Origin: Oscillospiraceae bacterium
Lineage (GTDB): Bacteria > Bacillota > Clostridia > Oscillospirales > Ruminococcaceae
Direction: 5' to 3'
Length of the DNA stretch: 64,000 nucleotides
NCBI GenBank assembly: GCA_020024285.1
Contig: JAHHTZ010000001.1
Span: 248,001 to 312,000, forward strand
Position 1 is the stretch's first letter; every line of letters starts with the position of its first letter. The notes beneath the pieces were generated by a model. The model saw only the letters and a program-made list of their open reading frames with translations, did no database searches and was not told the origin of the DNA. Made by a program: the position numbers and the translations under genes. This document shows, in pieces, positions 8,317 to 17,002 of the stretch.

Positions 8317-8766
8317 GTGCTTAACCGTGTAATTCTCATGGGTCGCCTTACCGCAGACCCGGAATTGAAACAGACACCAAACGGCGTATCTGTTGTCACA
8401 TTCTCTCTTGCTGTTGAACGCAGCTTCGCCAGCAAAGGTGCAGAGCGTGCAACAGACTTCATCAACTGTGTTGCATGGAGACAAACCGCCGAGTTCATCT
8501 CCCGTTACTTCACAAAGGGACGGATGATGGCTCTGGAAGGCTCTCTTCAGATCCGCAATTATGTGGACAAGAATCAGAATAAACGCCAGGCTGCTGAAGT
8601 GATCGTGGACAACGCTTACTTTGCCGACAGCAAAAATTCTGCTTCGAACGCGTCTTCCCCTGCTCCCTCTCCCTATCAGGCTGCACCGGCTGCTCCTGTT
8701 ACCTATTCCAATGGCTCGGTAGAGGATTTTCAGGAGATCGACGACGAAGACGATCTTCCGTTTTAA
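8317..8766 (+). CDS. ssb: Single-stranded DNA-binding protein
   Basis: This 149-residue protein has an N-terminal OB fold (residues 1-about 108: 'LNRVILMGRLTADPEL', 'FINCVAWR', 'ALEGSLQIRNY'), a Pro/Ala/Ser-rich linker and the acidic tip DDLPF that recruits repair and replication partners. The start is GTG at 8317 with GGGGG upstream. It lies between rpsF and rpsR, the usual place for the replicative SSB in Firmicutes. Confidence 0.97.
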   Translation: MLNRVILMGRLTADPELKQTPNGVSVVTFSLAVERSFASKGAERATDFINCVAWRQTAEFISRYFTKGRMMALEGSLQIRNYVDKNQNKRQAAEVIVDNAYFADSKNSASNASSPAPSPYQAAPAAPVTYSNGSVEDFQEIDDEDDLPF

Positions 8767-8802
8767 TTTTTGTATTTCACATCTATAAGGAGGTCAAGTA
8801 TC

Positions 8803-9039
8803 ATGGAAAGAATGGAAAAACGTTCCAGAAAACCAAGAAAAAAAGTTTGTGCATTCTGCATGGATAAAATCGAAACAATCGATTATAAAGATGTTCCAAG
8901 ACTGAGAAGATTTCTCTCTGACAGAGCAAAAATCATTCCTCGTCGTGTAACCGGTACCTGCGCTCGTCATCAGAGACAGCTCACCGTTGCAGTAAAACGT
9001 GCAAGACACGTTGCATTCCTGCCATACGTTGGCGAATAG
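8803..9039 (+). CDS. rpsR: 30S ribosomal protein S18
   Basis: This 78-residue basic protein carries the S18 core ('IDYKDV', 'LRRFLSDRAKIIPRRVTG', 'RHQRQL', 'AVKRARH') and an N-terminal CxxC (CAFC) typical of zinc-binding S18. S18 pairs with S6 in the small-subunit platform. The ATG at 8803 follows AAGGAGGTC. It is the last gene of the operon, followed by a strong terminator. Confidence 0.97.
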   Translation: MERMEKRSRKPRKKVCAFCMDKIETIDYKDVPRLRRFLSDRAKIIPRRVTGTCARHQRQLTVAVKRARHVAFLPYVGE

Positions 9040-9050
9040 TCGAATGTTTA

Positions 9051-9080
9051 AGGACACCGATTTTCGGTGTCCTTTTTTCT
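9051..9080 (+). terminator. Terminator of rpsF-ssb-rpsR
   Basis: AGGACACCGA (9051-9060) pairs perfectly with 9064-9073 around a TTT loop and runs into a T-tract. Confidence 0.93.
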
Positions 9081-9152
9081 TTGTTGTATTTCCTTGAGGG
9101 CGTTTTTTGATCGATCCCTCTGCCCTATTTCAATCTGAACGGAGAGAAAGCA

Positions 9153-9653
9153 ATGGAGATTTCATCCTTTTCCAGCAAATATCGTGTCCGAGTCCTCACA
9201 GAGAACGACATTGAATGTATTTATGAGCTTTGCCGGCACAACGCTTCATACTATGAGTTCTGTCCGCCCTTTGTGACGCACGACACCATCCGCCATGATC
9301 TTCGTGCGCTGCCCCCAAAAAAGACAATGGAGGATAAGTATTACCTTGGCTTTTTCGACGGGGAGCACCTGATTGCTGTGATGGATTTTATCAATGCCTA
9401 TCCAACCGATTTCTCTGCTTTTCTCGGCTTTTTTATGGTGGATGCCTCCATGCAGTGCCGCGGCATCGGCAGCTTTATCATCGAGGAGCTTTGCAGCGAT
9501 CTGCAAGCACAGCATTATCAGGAGGTTCGACTGGGCTGGGTCAAGGGCAATCGCCGCAGCGAAGCCTTTTGGAAAAAGAACGGTTTTCGGGAAACCGGTG
9601 TTTCATATGACACCGATGGTTATACAGTCATTGTGGCACAGCGGATGCTGTAG
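9153..9653 (+). CDS. GNAT family N-acetyltransferase
   Basis: This 166-residue single-domain protein has a GNAT fold. Strand 4 and motif A are visible as 'GFFMVDASMQCRGIGS' (about residues 90-105; Q-C-R-G-I-G contacts acetyl-CoA pyrophosphate). Motif B is 'GWVKGNRRSEAFWKKNGF'. The acceptor substrate is not predictable from sequence. It has its own GGAGAG ribosome site and is closed by a terminator, so it is probably monocistronic. Confidence 0.85.
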   Translation: MEISSFSSKYRVRVLTENDIECIYELCRHNASYYEFCPPFVTHDTIRHDLRALPPKKTMEDKYYLGFFDGEHLIAVMDFINAYPTDFSAFLGFFMVDASMQCRGIGSFIIEELCSDLQAQHYQEVRLGWVKGNRRSEAFWKKNGFRETGVSYDTDGYTVIVAQRML

Positions 9654-9659
9654 GATAAA

Positions 9660-9690
9660 AAAAGAGGAGCGCAGATGCGCTCCTCTTTTG
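9660..9690. terminator. Bidirectional terminator between the convergent GNAT and coaD-operon genes
   Basis: GAGGAGCGCA (9664-9673) and its exact complement (9676-9685) flank a 2-base centre, with A-run before and T-run after. Confidence 0.9.
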
Positions 9691-9694
9691 TATC

Positions 9695-10180
9695 CTATTG
9701 CTGGTCCAACGGGAGGTTGGAGCCTTTTTTTTGAATGGTGCTGCGCAGGGCTTGTCTTGTATCGTGGACGCTTTTGAGCGCCTGTGCCAGCGCATCCTCA
9801 GACTGCTTGAGCATGGAATCCGAAAACTCGTGCGATGCATGGCGGATCTCCTTTGCAGCATTCTGTGCCTGATACAGGATCTCAGCCGCCTTCTCCTGCG
9901 CCTGCTTGACCACTTCTTCCCGCGCGATCATCATGCGTGCTTTTTCCTCTGCCTTGCGCAAAATTGCCTCAGACTGCTTTTCTGCCTGCTGGATGATGTC
10001 GTTTCGATCGGTTACGATCAGCTTTGCCTGTTTGATCTCGGAAGGGATATTCAGACGAATATCCTGCAAATACTGCCGGATGCGCTCTACATCTACCACA
10101 CATTTTCCCCCGGACAGCGGAAGGCTCCAGGCTTCTTCGAGCATATCTTCCAATCCTTCCAAAATTTCTTCGATGTTCAT
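9695..10180 (-). CDS. Coiled-coil protein of unknown function, last gene of the coaD operon
   Basis: This 161-residue protein is almost entirely helical. Residues about 55-150 form a long coiled coil rich in Ala, Glu, Lys and Gln ('QAEKQSEAILRKAEEKARMM', 'QAQEKAAEILYQAQ'), somewhat like the b subunit of ATP synthase or DivIVA-type proteins. There are no Walker motifs, although relatives next to coaD in Clostridia are often labelled 'ATPase'. The gene starts six bases after coaD ends. A structural or membrane-scaffold role is possible, but no function is known. Confidence 0.7.
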   Translation of the reverse strand: MNIEEILEGLEDMLEEAWSLPLSGGKCVVDVERIRQYLQDIRLNIPSEIKQAKLIVTDRNDIIQQAEKQSEAILRKAEEKARMMIAREEVVKQAQEKAAEILYQAQNAAKEIRHASHEFSDSMLKQSEDALAQALKSVHDTRQALRSTIQKKGSNLPLDQQ

Positions 10181-10186
10181 GGACGA

Positions 10187-10678
10187 TCACTCCCCTTTCT
10201 TTTGATTCAAACGCTGCATGATTTCGTCGCAGATCACCTTCGGGACAAAATCGGAAATGTCCCGTCCAAAGGCCGCAATCTGCTTCACGCCGCTTGAGCT
10301 GAGATACATATTTTTCGGACTTGTTGTCATAAAGACGGTTTCTGCTTTTGGGTAGAGCTTTTTGTTGTACAGTGCCATCTGGAACTCATACTCAAAGTCG
10401 GAAACTGCGCGCAGTCCCTTCACGATTGCACACGCTCCCACACGCTCCACATAGTCCACCAAAAGCCCGTCGTAGCAGTCGATGATGACGTTGTCCCATT
10501 CCTTTGTTGCTTTTTCGATGAGCAGCACCCGCTCGATCGGTGTGAACGCGGGGTTCTTGTCTGTATTGACGACCACCAGCACCACCACGCGGTCAAAGAG
10601 CATCGATGCACGGTGGATGATATCCATATGCCCGTTGGTGATGGGGTCAAAACTGCCCGGAATGACGGCTACTCGCAT
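10187..10678 (-). CDS. coaD: Phosphopantetheine adenylyltransferase
   Basis: The 163-residue protein catalyses the penultimate step of coenzyme A synthesis (ATP + 4'-phosphopantetheine to dephospho-CoA). The nucleotidyltransferase motif is seen as 'GSFDPITNGHMD' (TxGH, Thr14-His17) and the second motif as 'LSSSGVKQIA'. Length is normal. The ATG at 10678 overlaps the last ten bases of rsmD, giving coupled translation; a frame reaching 10798 lies inside rsmD and is rejected. rsmD-coaD is a common Firmicute pair. Confidence 0.96.
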   Translation of the reverse strand: MRVAVIPGSFDPITNGHMDIIHRASMLFDRVVVLVVVNTDKNPAFTPIERVLLIEKATKEWDNVIIDCYDGLLVDYVERVGACAIVKGLRAVSDFEYEFQMALYNKKLYPKAETVFMTTSPKNMYLSSSGVKQIAAFGRDISDFVPKVICDEIMQRLNQKKGE

Positions 10679-11226
10679 TCTCCCTCGCCCTTCTTTCTGC
10701 GGTACAGGGTGATTTTTGCCTTGCCGTAGCGGTATTCCTTCGCGATGGCAAAGTCCCCTGCCTCCTGCGGGAGCACCTCCTGCTTTTCGGTTTCGCACAG
10801 GATCACTCCGTCTTCCTTCATGCGGGCTGCAACGTGGGGCAGCACGGCATCCACCATCTGTTTGCCGTAGGGCGGGTCTAAAAATGCAATGTCAAATTTC
10901 GAATTGGTATTCTGTATATAGGAAAGGCTGTCCATCAGGGATACCTTGCTGTGCTCTGTCATGCCGCACGCTTTGAGGTTTTCCTTCACTGCGGCGATTG
11001 CTTTGGGGTCGCTGTCGATGAAGGTGGCACTGCGTCCGCCGCGGCTGAGTGCCTCGATCCCCATTTGTCCCGAACCTGCAAACAGGTCCAGTGTGTCGCT
11101 GTTTTCCACCACATTCTGCAAGATGCTGAACACAGCCTCTTTTGTCATATCGGATGTAGGACGGGTATCCAATCCTGCCGGCGTGGTCAGCTTGCGACCG
11201 CGGGCAATTCCTGTAATAACTCTCAT
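10669..11226 (-). CDS. rsmD: 16S rRNA (guanine966-N2)-methyltransferase
   Basis: This 185-residue methyltransferase begins 'MRVITGIARGR', which is diagnostic for RsmD. It contains the SAM-binding 'LDLFAGSGQMGIEALSRG' segment and the catalytic DPPY motif ('AFLDPPYGK'). It modifies G966 of 16S rRNA in the small subunit. It overlaps coaD by ten bases. A 59-base gap separates it from uvrC upstream. Confidence 0.95.
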   Translation of the reverse strand: MRVITGIARGRKLTTPAGLDTRPTSDMTKEAVFSILQNVVENSDTLDLFAGSGQMGIEALSRGGRSATFIDSDPKAIAAVKENLKACGMTEHSKVSLMDSLSYIQNTNSKFDIAFLDPPYGKQMVDAVLPHVAARMKEDGVILCETEKQEVLPQEAGDFAIAKEYRYGKAKITLYRRKKGEGECE

Positions 11227-11285
11227 GCTATCCGCCTTTCTGACTGTTATTTCATTCTATATTATGAAAGGTTCTCTCCATCTTG

Positions 11286-13136
11286 TCAAGTATTCGTTTC
11301 ATCCGCTTCGTGAAGAAAACGATACAGCGATGTGCTTGCCTCGTGCGTCATGGACGGTGTTTGCGCCAATTCCTCGATGGTTGCCGCCTTCATCGCCTTG
11401 ATGGTCTTAAAGCGCAGGAAGAGGTTCTGCACACGCTTTGGTCCGATGCCCGGTACGCTTTTGAGCATGGATTCCATGCCCTTCGTCCGGTGCTTCGAGC
11501 GTGAATATTCGATGGAAAAGCGATGCACCTCGTCCTGGATGGACGTGAGCAGGTCGAAGGCCCCGCGGTAGGACGCCACAGAAAGCTCCCCGTCCTCCGT
11601 GGTGATGACCCTTGTGCGGTGGCGGTCGTCCTTTGCCATGCCGAAAATCGGGATATCAAAGCCCATCTCCCGAACCAGCGGCTTGACTGCCCCGACGTGA
11701 CCGCGTCCGCCGTCAAGGAGGATGAGGTCGGGCATTCTGCCAAAGCCGATCCCCTCGTCCTTGTGCTGGTGGTAGCGTTCAAGGCGGCGCGCGATGACTT
11801 CGCGCATGGAAGCATAGTCGTCCGGCTTATCCGTCACGGTGCGCACCGAGAATTTGCGGTATGCGCCGCGCAGCGGACGTCCGCCGTCAAAGACCACCAT
11901 GCCTGCCACGATGACCTCGCTGCCGATGTTTGAGATGTCGTATGCCTCGATGTATTCCGGGATCTTGTGCAGCCCCAGCAGGCGCGACAGCTCGTCCAGT
12001 GCGCTGATCTCGCGGCTTGTGCGGCGCGTCTTTTCGGAAATATGCTGGCTTGCATTCTCGCGCGCCATGTCGATGAGCTCCTTCTGGTCACCCTTCTGCG
12101 GGATCAGAAGGTGAACAGCATGACCTGTTTTTTCGCTCAGATACTCTTCCAGCTCCGCGCAATGCTCCACTTCCCCATCCACAACGACGGTTTTGGGCGC
12201 TTCTTCCTTCATATCATAATATTCCATCAAAAAGCGCGCCCGCGCCTCCGGTATATCCTCTGCCACATCCTGAAGGAAGTATTCCTTATCCACCAGCTTA
12301 TAGCCGCGGAACTTGAGCACGACGGCGCAGGAGTTCACCGTCCCCTGCACGAAGGCAATGACGTCCTCCTCCTCGTACCGGATGGACACCACCTTCTGCG
12401 TTGCTCCGACGTTTTTGATGGCGTTGAGGCGGTCACGGTAGCGCGCCGCCTTCTCGTATTCCTCGCGCTCGGAGGCATCGTACATCATTTGCAGAATCTT
12501 TTTCTGAATCTCCTGATTGTCACCCTTGATGAATTCCACCGCCTGCTCCAGCGCTTCGTTGTATTCTGCAACGGAAATCCTCCCTGTACATGGAGCCATG
12601 CACTGTTTGATGTGATAATTGAGGCATGGACGCCCCTTGCCGATGTCCTGCGGAAATTTTCGGTTGCAGGTGGGCAGCAAAAACGCCTTGTTCACCTCGT
12701 CCACGGTCTGGCTTGTGACGTAGCTTGAAATATACGGTCCGATGTAGCGTGCCCCATCCTTGAGCTTTTGGTGGGTTGGGACGATGCGCCCGTATTCGCC
12801 CGGTGTGATCTTGATATAGTGATACCCCTTGTCGTCCTTGAGTAGGATATTGTACTTTGGAGTATGGAGCTTGATAAAGCTGCACTCCAGAATGAGCGCT
12901 TCAAACTCGCTTCGTGTGACGATGTATTCAAAGTCCCATACGTGCTCCACCATCTTGTAGACCTTGGAGAGGTGTTTTTCCACGCTGCGGAAGTAGCTGC
13001 TCACCCTGTTTTTGAGCGATTTTGCCTTTCCGACGTAGATGATCTCCCCTTTTTTATCCTTCATGATATAGATTCCCGGCTGCATGGGAAGTTTTTTTGC
13101 CTTATCGGACAAATAGCCCAATCTTGGATTATCCAT
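11286..13136 (-). CDS. uvrC: Excinuclease ABC subunit C
   Basis: This 616-residue protein makes both incisions in nucleotide excision repair. Domains in order: GIY-YIG nuclease (GIY 21-23, YVG 34-36, Arg44), a Cys-rich segment near residues 155-185, a UVR motif (~205-240, 'EEYEKAARYRDRL') that binds UvrB, an RNase H-like nuclease ('AYDISNIGS', 'MPDLILLDGG'), and C-terminal helix-hairpin-helix ('VPGIGPKRVQNL'). The ATG at 13136 follows GGAGGGGAG; the longer frame to 13190 enters the HPr terminator and is rejected. Confidence 0.96.
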   Translation of the reverse strand: MDNPRLGYLSDKAKKLPMQPGIYIMKDKKGEIIYVGKAKSLKNRVSSYFRSVEKHLSKVYKMVEHVWDFEYIVTRSEFEALILECSFIKLHTPKYNILLKDDKGYHYIKITPGEYGRIVPTHQKLKDGARYIGPYISSYVTSQTVDEVNKAFLLPTCNRKFPQDIGKGRPCLNYHIKQCMAPCTGRISVAEYNEALEQAVEFIKGDNQEIQKKILQMMYDASEREEYEKAARYRDRLNAIKNVGATQKVVSIRYEEEDVIAFVQGTVNSCAVVLKFRGYKLVDKEYFLQDVAEDIPEARARFLMEYYDMKEEAPKTVVVDGEVEHCAELEEYLSEKTGHAVHLLIPQKGDQKELIDMARENASQHISEKTRRTSREISALDELSRLLGLHKIPEYIEAYDISNIGSEVIVAGMVVFDGGRPLRGAYRKFSVRTVTDKPDDYASMREVIARRLERYHQHKDEGIGFGRMPDLILLDGGRGHVGAVKPLVREMGFDIPIFGMAKDDRHRTRVITTEDGELSVASYRGAFDLLTSIQDEVHRFSIEYSRSKHRTKGMESMLKSVPGIGPKRVQNLFLRFKTIKAMKAATIEELAQTPSMTHEASTSLYRFLHEADETNT

Positions 13137-13167
13137 CCGCTCCCCTCCTCGGATTGAATTTGCCGTA

Positions 13168-13210
13168 ACATAAAAAAAGCACCGCCACAAGCGGGGTGCT
13201 TTTTTGATTT
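13168..13210 (-). terminator. Terminator after the HPr gene
   Basis: A GCACC/GGTGC stem with a bulged GC-rich upper part lies between an A-run (13171-13177) and a T-run (13201-13206). It separates HPr from uvrC. Confidence 0.7.
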
Positions 13211-13217
13211 CGATGGA

Positions 13218-13481
13218 TTATTCTGCGAAGCCGGATTCAACCAGACGCATAAGACCTTCTACAGCCTGCTCCTCATCAGAACCATCTGCGATGATGCGAA
13301 TGGTGGTGCCGCCTACCACGCCGAGGGACAAAACGCCCAGCAAGCTCTTTGCATTGACTCTGCGATCCTCTTTCTCAACCCAGATGGAGGATTTGAACTC
13401 ATTTGCTTTCTGGATGAAAAATGTAGCCGGACGAGCGTGAAGACCTACTTGGTTTTGAACAACAACCTCTTTAACAAACAT
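13218..13481 (-). CDS. ptsH: HPr phosphocarrier protein of the PTS
   Basis: The 87-residue protein has the catalytic His15 in 'GLHARPA', the site phosphorylated by enzyme I, and Ser46 in 'AKSLLGV', the site of HPr kinase. It therefore can serve both sugar transport and catabolite control. HprK is encoded at 37984-38901. It has its own promoter and terminator. It is the only copy in the window with His15; a second HPr-like protein at 39312 lacks it. Confidence 0.95.
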   Translation of the reverse strand: MFVKEVVVQNQVGLHARPATFFIQKANEFKSSIWVEKEDRRVNAKSLLGVLSLGVVGGTTIRIIADGSDEEQAVEGLMRLVESGFAE

Positions 13482-13547
13482 AACCTTAAACTCCCCTAAA
13501 TCAGTATTGATGTGAAAAATGATACGGTGTCCCCGTTTGATGCTTTT

Positions 13548-13575
13548 ATTATACCATATTTCAGATTGCCGTCAA
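13548..13575 (-). promoter_or_regulatory. Promoter of the HPr gene
   Basis: On the minus strand TTGACG (13575-13570) and TATAAT (13553-13548) are 16 bases apart, about 67 bases before the ATG. Confidence 0.75.
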
Positions 13576-13711
13576 TCATAATTATGGTAAAGTTTTACCT
13601 TCCCTGATTTTTTTGATATTTTTCTCCAAAGGGAAGGGATTCCGCCTGCTTGCTTTGTATGGATTCTCTAATAAGTTTTCAACAATATTGACAGATACTG
13701 CAACATAGTCC

Positions 13712-14461
13712 CTAATTTTTCTCTTCCTGTGCTTGCAGGTGACGAAGATATTCCGCATCCTTTGCACTAAGCTGTGCAGTTTTGAGCAGATCGGGGCGGC
13801 GCTCCTGCGTCACCTTGAGCGACTCCTCCCGGCGCCATTTGACGATGTTGGCATGGTGTCCGCTCAAAAGCACCTGCGGGACCTCCTTGTCGTGCCAGAC
13901 GGGAGGACGGGTATACTGCGGATATTCGAGCAGTCCGTTGTAGTGGCTCTCCTCCGTGAAGCAGACCTCCTCAGAGAGAACTCCCTCGCACAGCCGCCCC
14001 ACGGCATCCGCGATCACGAGCGCACCCAGCTCCCCTCCGGTGAGCACATAGTCCCCGATGGAGATCTCCTCGTCCACGATTTCGTCGAGGATGCGCTGAT
14101 CGACCCCCTCATAGTGACCGCACAGCAGAAAGAGCGGACGCTCTTTTTGCTTGAGCTCGATTGCCTTTTGCTGCGTGAACACCGTCCCCTTCGGGGAAAG
14201 GTAGATGACGTGCGGCTTTTCTCCCAGCTCCGCGCAGACTGCCTCATAGCAACGGAAGATCGGCTCTGCCTGCATCAGCATCCCCTTGCCGCCGCCGTAG
14301 GGCGTATCGTCCACACGGCGGTGCTTATCGAGCGTATAGTCGCGGATGTTGCGGCAGCGGATGTCGAGCTTTCCGGCGCGGCAGGCGCGTCCGATGACGC
14401 TCTCCCCCACGACACTCTCACACATCTGCGGAAAAAGCGTTGCAATCTCAATCCTCATCAT
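13712..14461 (-). CDS. trmD: tRNA (guanine37-N1)-methyltransferase
   Basis: This 249-residue SPOUT-family enzyme methylates G37 of tRNAs to prevent frameshifting. The trefoil-knot SAM site is visible as 'LLCGHYEGVDQRI' and 'IGDYVLTGGELGA'. The C-terminal 'SGHHANIVKWRREES' segment is typical. The gene overlaps rimM by 14 bases and ends the ffh-to-trmD cluster. Unlike in many Firmicutes, rplS does not follow it but lies upstream at 17863. Confidence 0.96.
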   Translation of the reverse strand: MMRIEIATLFPQMCESVVGESVIGRACRAGKLDIRCRNIRDYTLDKHRRVDDTPYGGGKGMLMQAEPIFRCYEAVCAELGEKPHVIYLSPKGTVFTQQKAIELKQKERPLFLLCGHYEGVDQRILDEIVDEEISIGDYVLTGGELGALVIADAVGRLCEGVLSEEVCFTEESHYNGLLEYPQYTRPPVWHDKEVPQVLLSGHHANIVKWRREESLKVTQERRPDLLKTAQLSAKDAEYLRHLQAQEEKN

Positions 14462-14966
14462 CGAACAACCCTTTGAGCGGACGAATCTCGATTTCTCCCG
14501 CCTGCACGTCCGTTTTGATGATGGTATCCGGGATCACCGGGCACAGGCGCACCGTGCCGTCTGCAAAGCGGATGTGGTAGACATCGTTTGCACCGGTGGG
14601 GGTGACATCCACAAGGGTCCCGTACTGCTCCTTCGTGTCCACATCGAGCACACGGCAGCCCAGAAGGTCCTGAATGAGGTATTCCCCTTCCTCCATTGGA
14701 ATGTCGTCCCGATGGATGTAGAGGATTTTTCCGCGCAGCGTTTCGCCTGCCTCGATGGTATCGATGCCCTTGAGCTTCAACAGGACCATCCCTTTTTGCA
14801 GGCGCGCTTTCTCGATCTCGATCGGGTGCTGTCCCTGATCGTCCAAATACAGGGTCTTGATTTCGCAGAAGAGCTGCGGATCGTCGGTCCACGGCTCCAT
14901 CTTCACGTCGCCGCGCAGCCCGTGCGTATTGACGATCTTGCCTGTATCAATATAGGTTTTGAGCAT
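14448..14966 (-). CDS. rimM: 16S rRNA processing protein RimM
   Basis: The 172-residue protein has the N-terminal RimM domain ('GKIVNTHGLRGDVKM') and a C-terminal PRC-barrel ('GTLVDVTPTGANDVY', 'CPVIPDTIIK', 'EIEIRPLKGLFD'). It helps assemble the 30S head by binding S19. The ATG at 14966 follows AAAAGGAGAG. A longer frame to 15077 overlaps the khpA region and is rejected. Confidence 0.95.
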   Translation of the reverse strand: MLKTYIDTGKIVNTHGLRGDVKMEPWTDDPQLFCEIKTLYLDDQGQHPIEIEKARLQKGMVLLKLKGIDTIEAGETLRGKILYIHRDDIPMEEGEYLIQDLLGCRVLDVDTKEQYGTLVDVTPTGANDVYHIRFADGTVRLCPVIPDTIIKTDVQAGEIEIRPLKGLFDDED

Positions 14967-15079
14967 GAATACTCTCCTTTTTACACCCGATTTTTTGGGT
15001 GGTATCAAAATATCCCATATAATGACAAAGGGAAAGCATACGCTTTCCCGTTCATTCATTTGCTTATTCAATCGCAAAA

Positions 15080-15316
15080 TTAGTCGATCTCAACTGCGAC
15101 CTTCTGTTCTACTTTGCCGGCAGCAGAGCGAACGATTGTGCGAATCGCCTTTGCGATGCGGCCCTGTTTGCCAATCACGCGCCCCATATCCTCCGGTGCA
15201 ACATGAAGATGGTACACAAAGGTACCGTCCTCTCTTGGCTGCTCATCCATTGTTACGGAGATTGCGTCCTTGTTGTCCACAAGACCTCTCACGATTGCAA
15301 TAATCAATTCCTGCAT
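15080..15316 (-). CDS. khpA: KH-domain RNA-binding protein KhpA
   Basis: This 78-residue protein consists of one KH domain with the RNA-binding GxxG loop ('GRVIGKQGRIAKAIR'). KhpA (formerly YlqC) works with KhpB in RNA regulation and cell elongation in Firmicutes. It lies between rpsP and rimM as usual, with AAGGAGG before its ATG. Confidence 0.93.
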   Translation of the reverse strand: MQELIIAIVRGLVDNKDAISVTMDEQPREDGTFVYHLHVAPEDMGRVIGKQGRIAKAIRTIVRSAAGKVEQKVAVEID

Positions 15317-15343
15317 GTTGTTACCTCCTTGAAGGCAGATCCC

Positions 15344-15580
15344 TTACAGGACGTCTTTGAGCAAAGATTTAACGGTATCGGTTGGTTGAGCACCATTTGC
15401 GATCCATTTTTTTGCTTTCTCTGCGTCTACTTTCACCTCAGCAGGGCTTTTGCTTGGATCATATGTGCCCAGCTCCTCGATGAATCTACCATTACGTGGG
15501 TAACGGGAATCAGCAACAACTACACGATAGAAAGGAGCTTTTTTAGCACCTACTCTGCGAAGTCTGATTTTTACAGCCAT
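15344..15580 (-). CDS. rpsP: 30S ribosomal protein S16
   Basis: The 78-residue protein begins 'MAVKIRLRRVGAKKAPFYR', the S16 signature, and continues 'VVADSRYPRNGRFIEELGTYDP'. The ATG at 15580 follows CAGGAGGTG; the frame open to 15640 is longer only by chance. It is in the ffh-rpsP-khpA-rimM-trmD cluster. Confidence 0.97.
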   Translation of the reverse strand: MAVKIRLRRVGAKKAPFYRVVVADSRYPRNGRFIEELGTYDPSKSPAEVKVDAEKAKKWIANGAQPTDTVKSLLKDVL

Positions 15581-15643
15581 TCTTTTCACCTCCTGTGGTT
15601 TATTGTATCTGAGCCTGTCATACAGACCGGATAACCTCAAGGA

Positions 15644-16981
15644 TTACATTCCGGGGAAAAACGGCATTTTGCGTTTTCCCTTTTTGCCCATCGATTTGAG
15701 CTGCTTCATCATCGTTTTCATCTGACGATGCTGTTTGAGCAAGCGGTTCACCTGTGCAACATCGGTTCCGCTGCCTGCCGCGATGCGGCGTTTTCTGGAC
15801 GGATTGATGATGTCTGGGTTCGAACGCTCTGCCTTCGTCATCGAATTGATGATGGCTTCCATATACATGATTTCCCGTTCGCCTGCCTGTGCTTCCTCGT
15901 CGTCGATTTTGCCGGCAACGCCTGGGATCATGGAAAGAATCTGACCGAGCGGACCCATGCCACGGATCTGCTTCATCTGTTCGAGCAGGTCATTCATGTC
16001 AAATTCGTTGTTTTTGAGTTTTTCAACTGCCTTGAGTGCCTTTTCCTCGTCCATCTCGCCCTGCGCCTTTTCGATCAGCGTCAGAACGTCGCCCATCCCC
16101 AAAATACGGGATGCCATACGGTCCGGATGGAACGGTTCAAGGTCATCGAGCTTTTCGCCCATACCGATAAATTTGATGGGCTTTCCGGTGACAGCGCGCA
16201 CGGACAATGCCGCACCGCCTCGCGTATCGCCATCGAGCTTTGTCAGGATGACGCCGTCGATCCCGAGGGTATCGTTGAAGCTCTCGGCAACGTTGACTGC
16301 GTCCTGACCGGTCATGGAGTCGATGACAAGAAGGATCTCGTCGGGCTCGACTGTGGATTTGATATCCTGAAGCTCCTGCATGAGGGCTTCGTCAATATGA
16401 AGACGACCTGCGGTATCGAGGATGACGATATCATGGCCGTAGTCTTTTGCATAGCGGATCGCTTCCTTCGCGATCTTCACGGGGTTTTCTGTTCCCATCT
16501 CAAAGACGGGGGTATCCACCTGCTTGCCGACCACCTTGAGCTGGTCGATCGCCGCCGGGCGGTAGACGTCACACGCTACAAGCAGCGGGCGGTGTCCTTC
16601 CTTGCGGAACATTTTTGCAAGCTTTGCGGAATGGGTGGTTTTACCGGAGCCCTGCAAGCCGCACATCATAATGATGGTCGGGAGCTTGGAGGAAAAGTGG
16701 ATGCGGGAATTGGTGGAGCCCATCAGCTCGGTCATCTCGTCGCGCACGATCTTGATGACGTGCTGTACGGGGGTGAGGCTCTGGAGCACTTCGGAACCGA
16801 CCGCCTTATCGGTGACCTGCTTGATGAAATCCTTCGCAACCTTATAGTTGACGTCTGCTTCCAGCAGGGCAAGGCGAACCTCTCGCATGGCTTCCTTTAC
16901 ATCGGCCTCTTTGAGAACACCCTTCGACTTTAACTTCTTAAAGGCGTTATTGAGTTTTTCTGAAAGTCCTTCAAATGCCAT
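15644..16981 (-). CDS. ffh: Signal recognition particle protein Ffh
   Basis: This 445-residue GTPase targets nascent membrane proteins to the translocon together with 4.5S RNA and FtsY. N domain residues are about 1-90; the G domain contains 'GLQGSGKTT', 'DTAGRLH', 'TKLDGD'; the Met-rich M domain covers about 300-440 with 'MPFFPGM' at the C-terminus. The gene lies 21 bases downstream of ylxM. No SRP RNA gene is visible in the window. Confidence 0.97.
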   Translation of the reverse strand: MAFEGLSEKLNNAFKKLKSKGVLKEADVKEAMREVRLALLEADVNYKVAKDFIKQVTDKAVGSEVLQSLTPVQHVIKIVRDEMTELMGSTNSRIHFSSKLPTIIMMCGLQGSGKTTHSAKLAKMFRKEGHRPLLVACDVYRPAAIDQLKVVGKQVDTPVFEMGTENPVKIAKEAIRYAKDYGHDIVILDTAGRLHIDEALMQELQDIKSTVEPDEILLVIDSMTGQDAVNVAESFNDTLGIDGVILTKLDGDTRGGAALSVRAVTGKPIKFIGMGEKLDDLEPFHPDRMASRILGMGDVLTLIEKAQGEMDEEKALKAVEKLKNNEFDMNDLLEQMKQIRGMGPLGQILSMIPGVAGKIDDEEAQAGEREIMYMEAIINSMTKAERSNPDIINPSRKRRIAAGSGTDVAQVNRLLKQHRQMKTMMKQLKSMGKKGKRKMPFFPGM

Positions 16982-17002
16982 GTCGATTTCGTTCCTTTCC
17001 TG

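Noticed and set aside
13218..13481. HPr at this position considered as a Crh-type regulator
   Set aside because: His15 is present in the canonical GLHARPA motif, so it is a full phosphocarrier.
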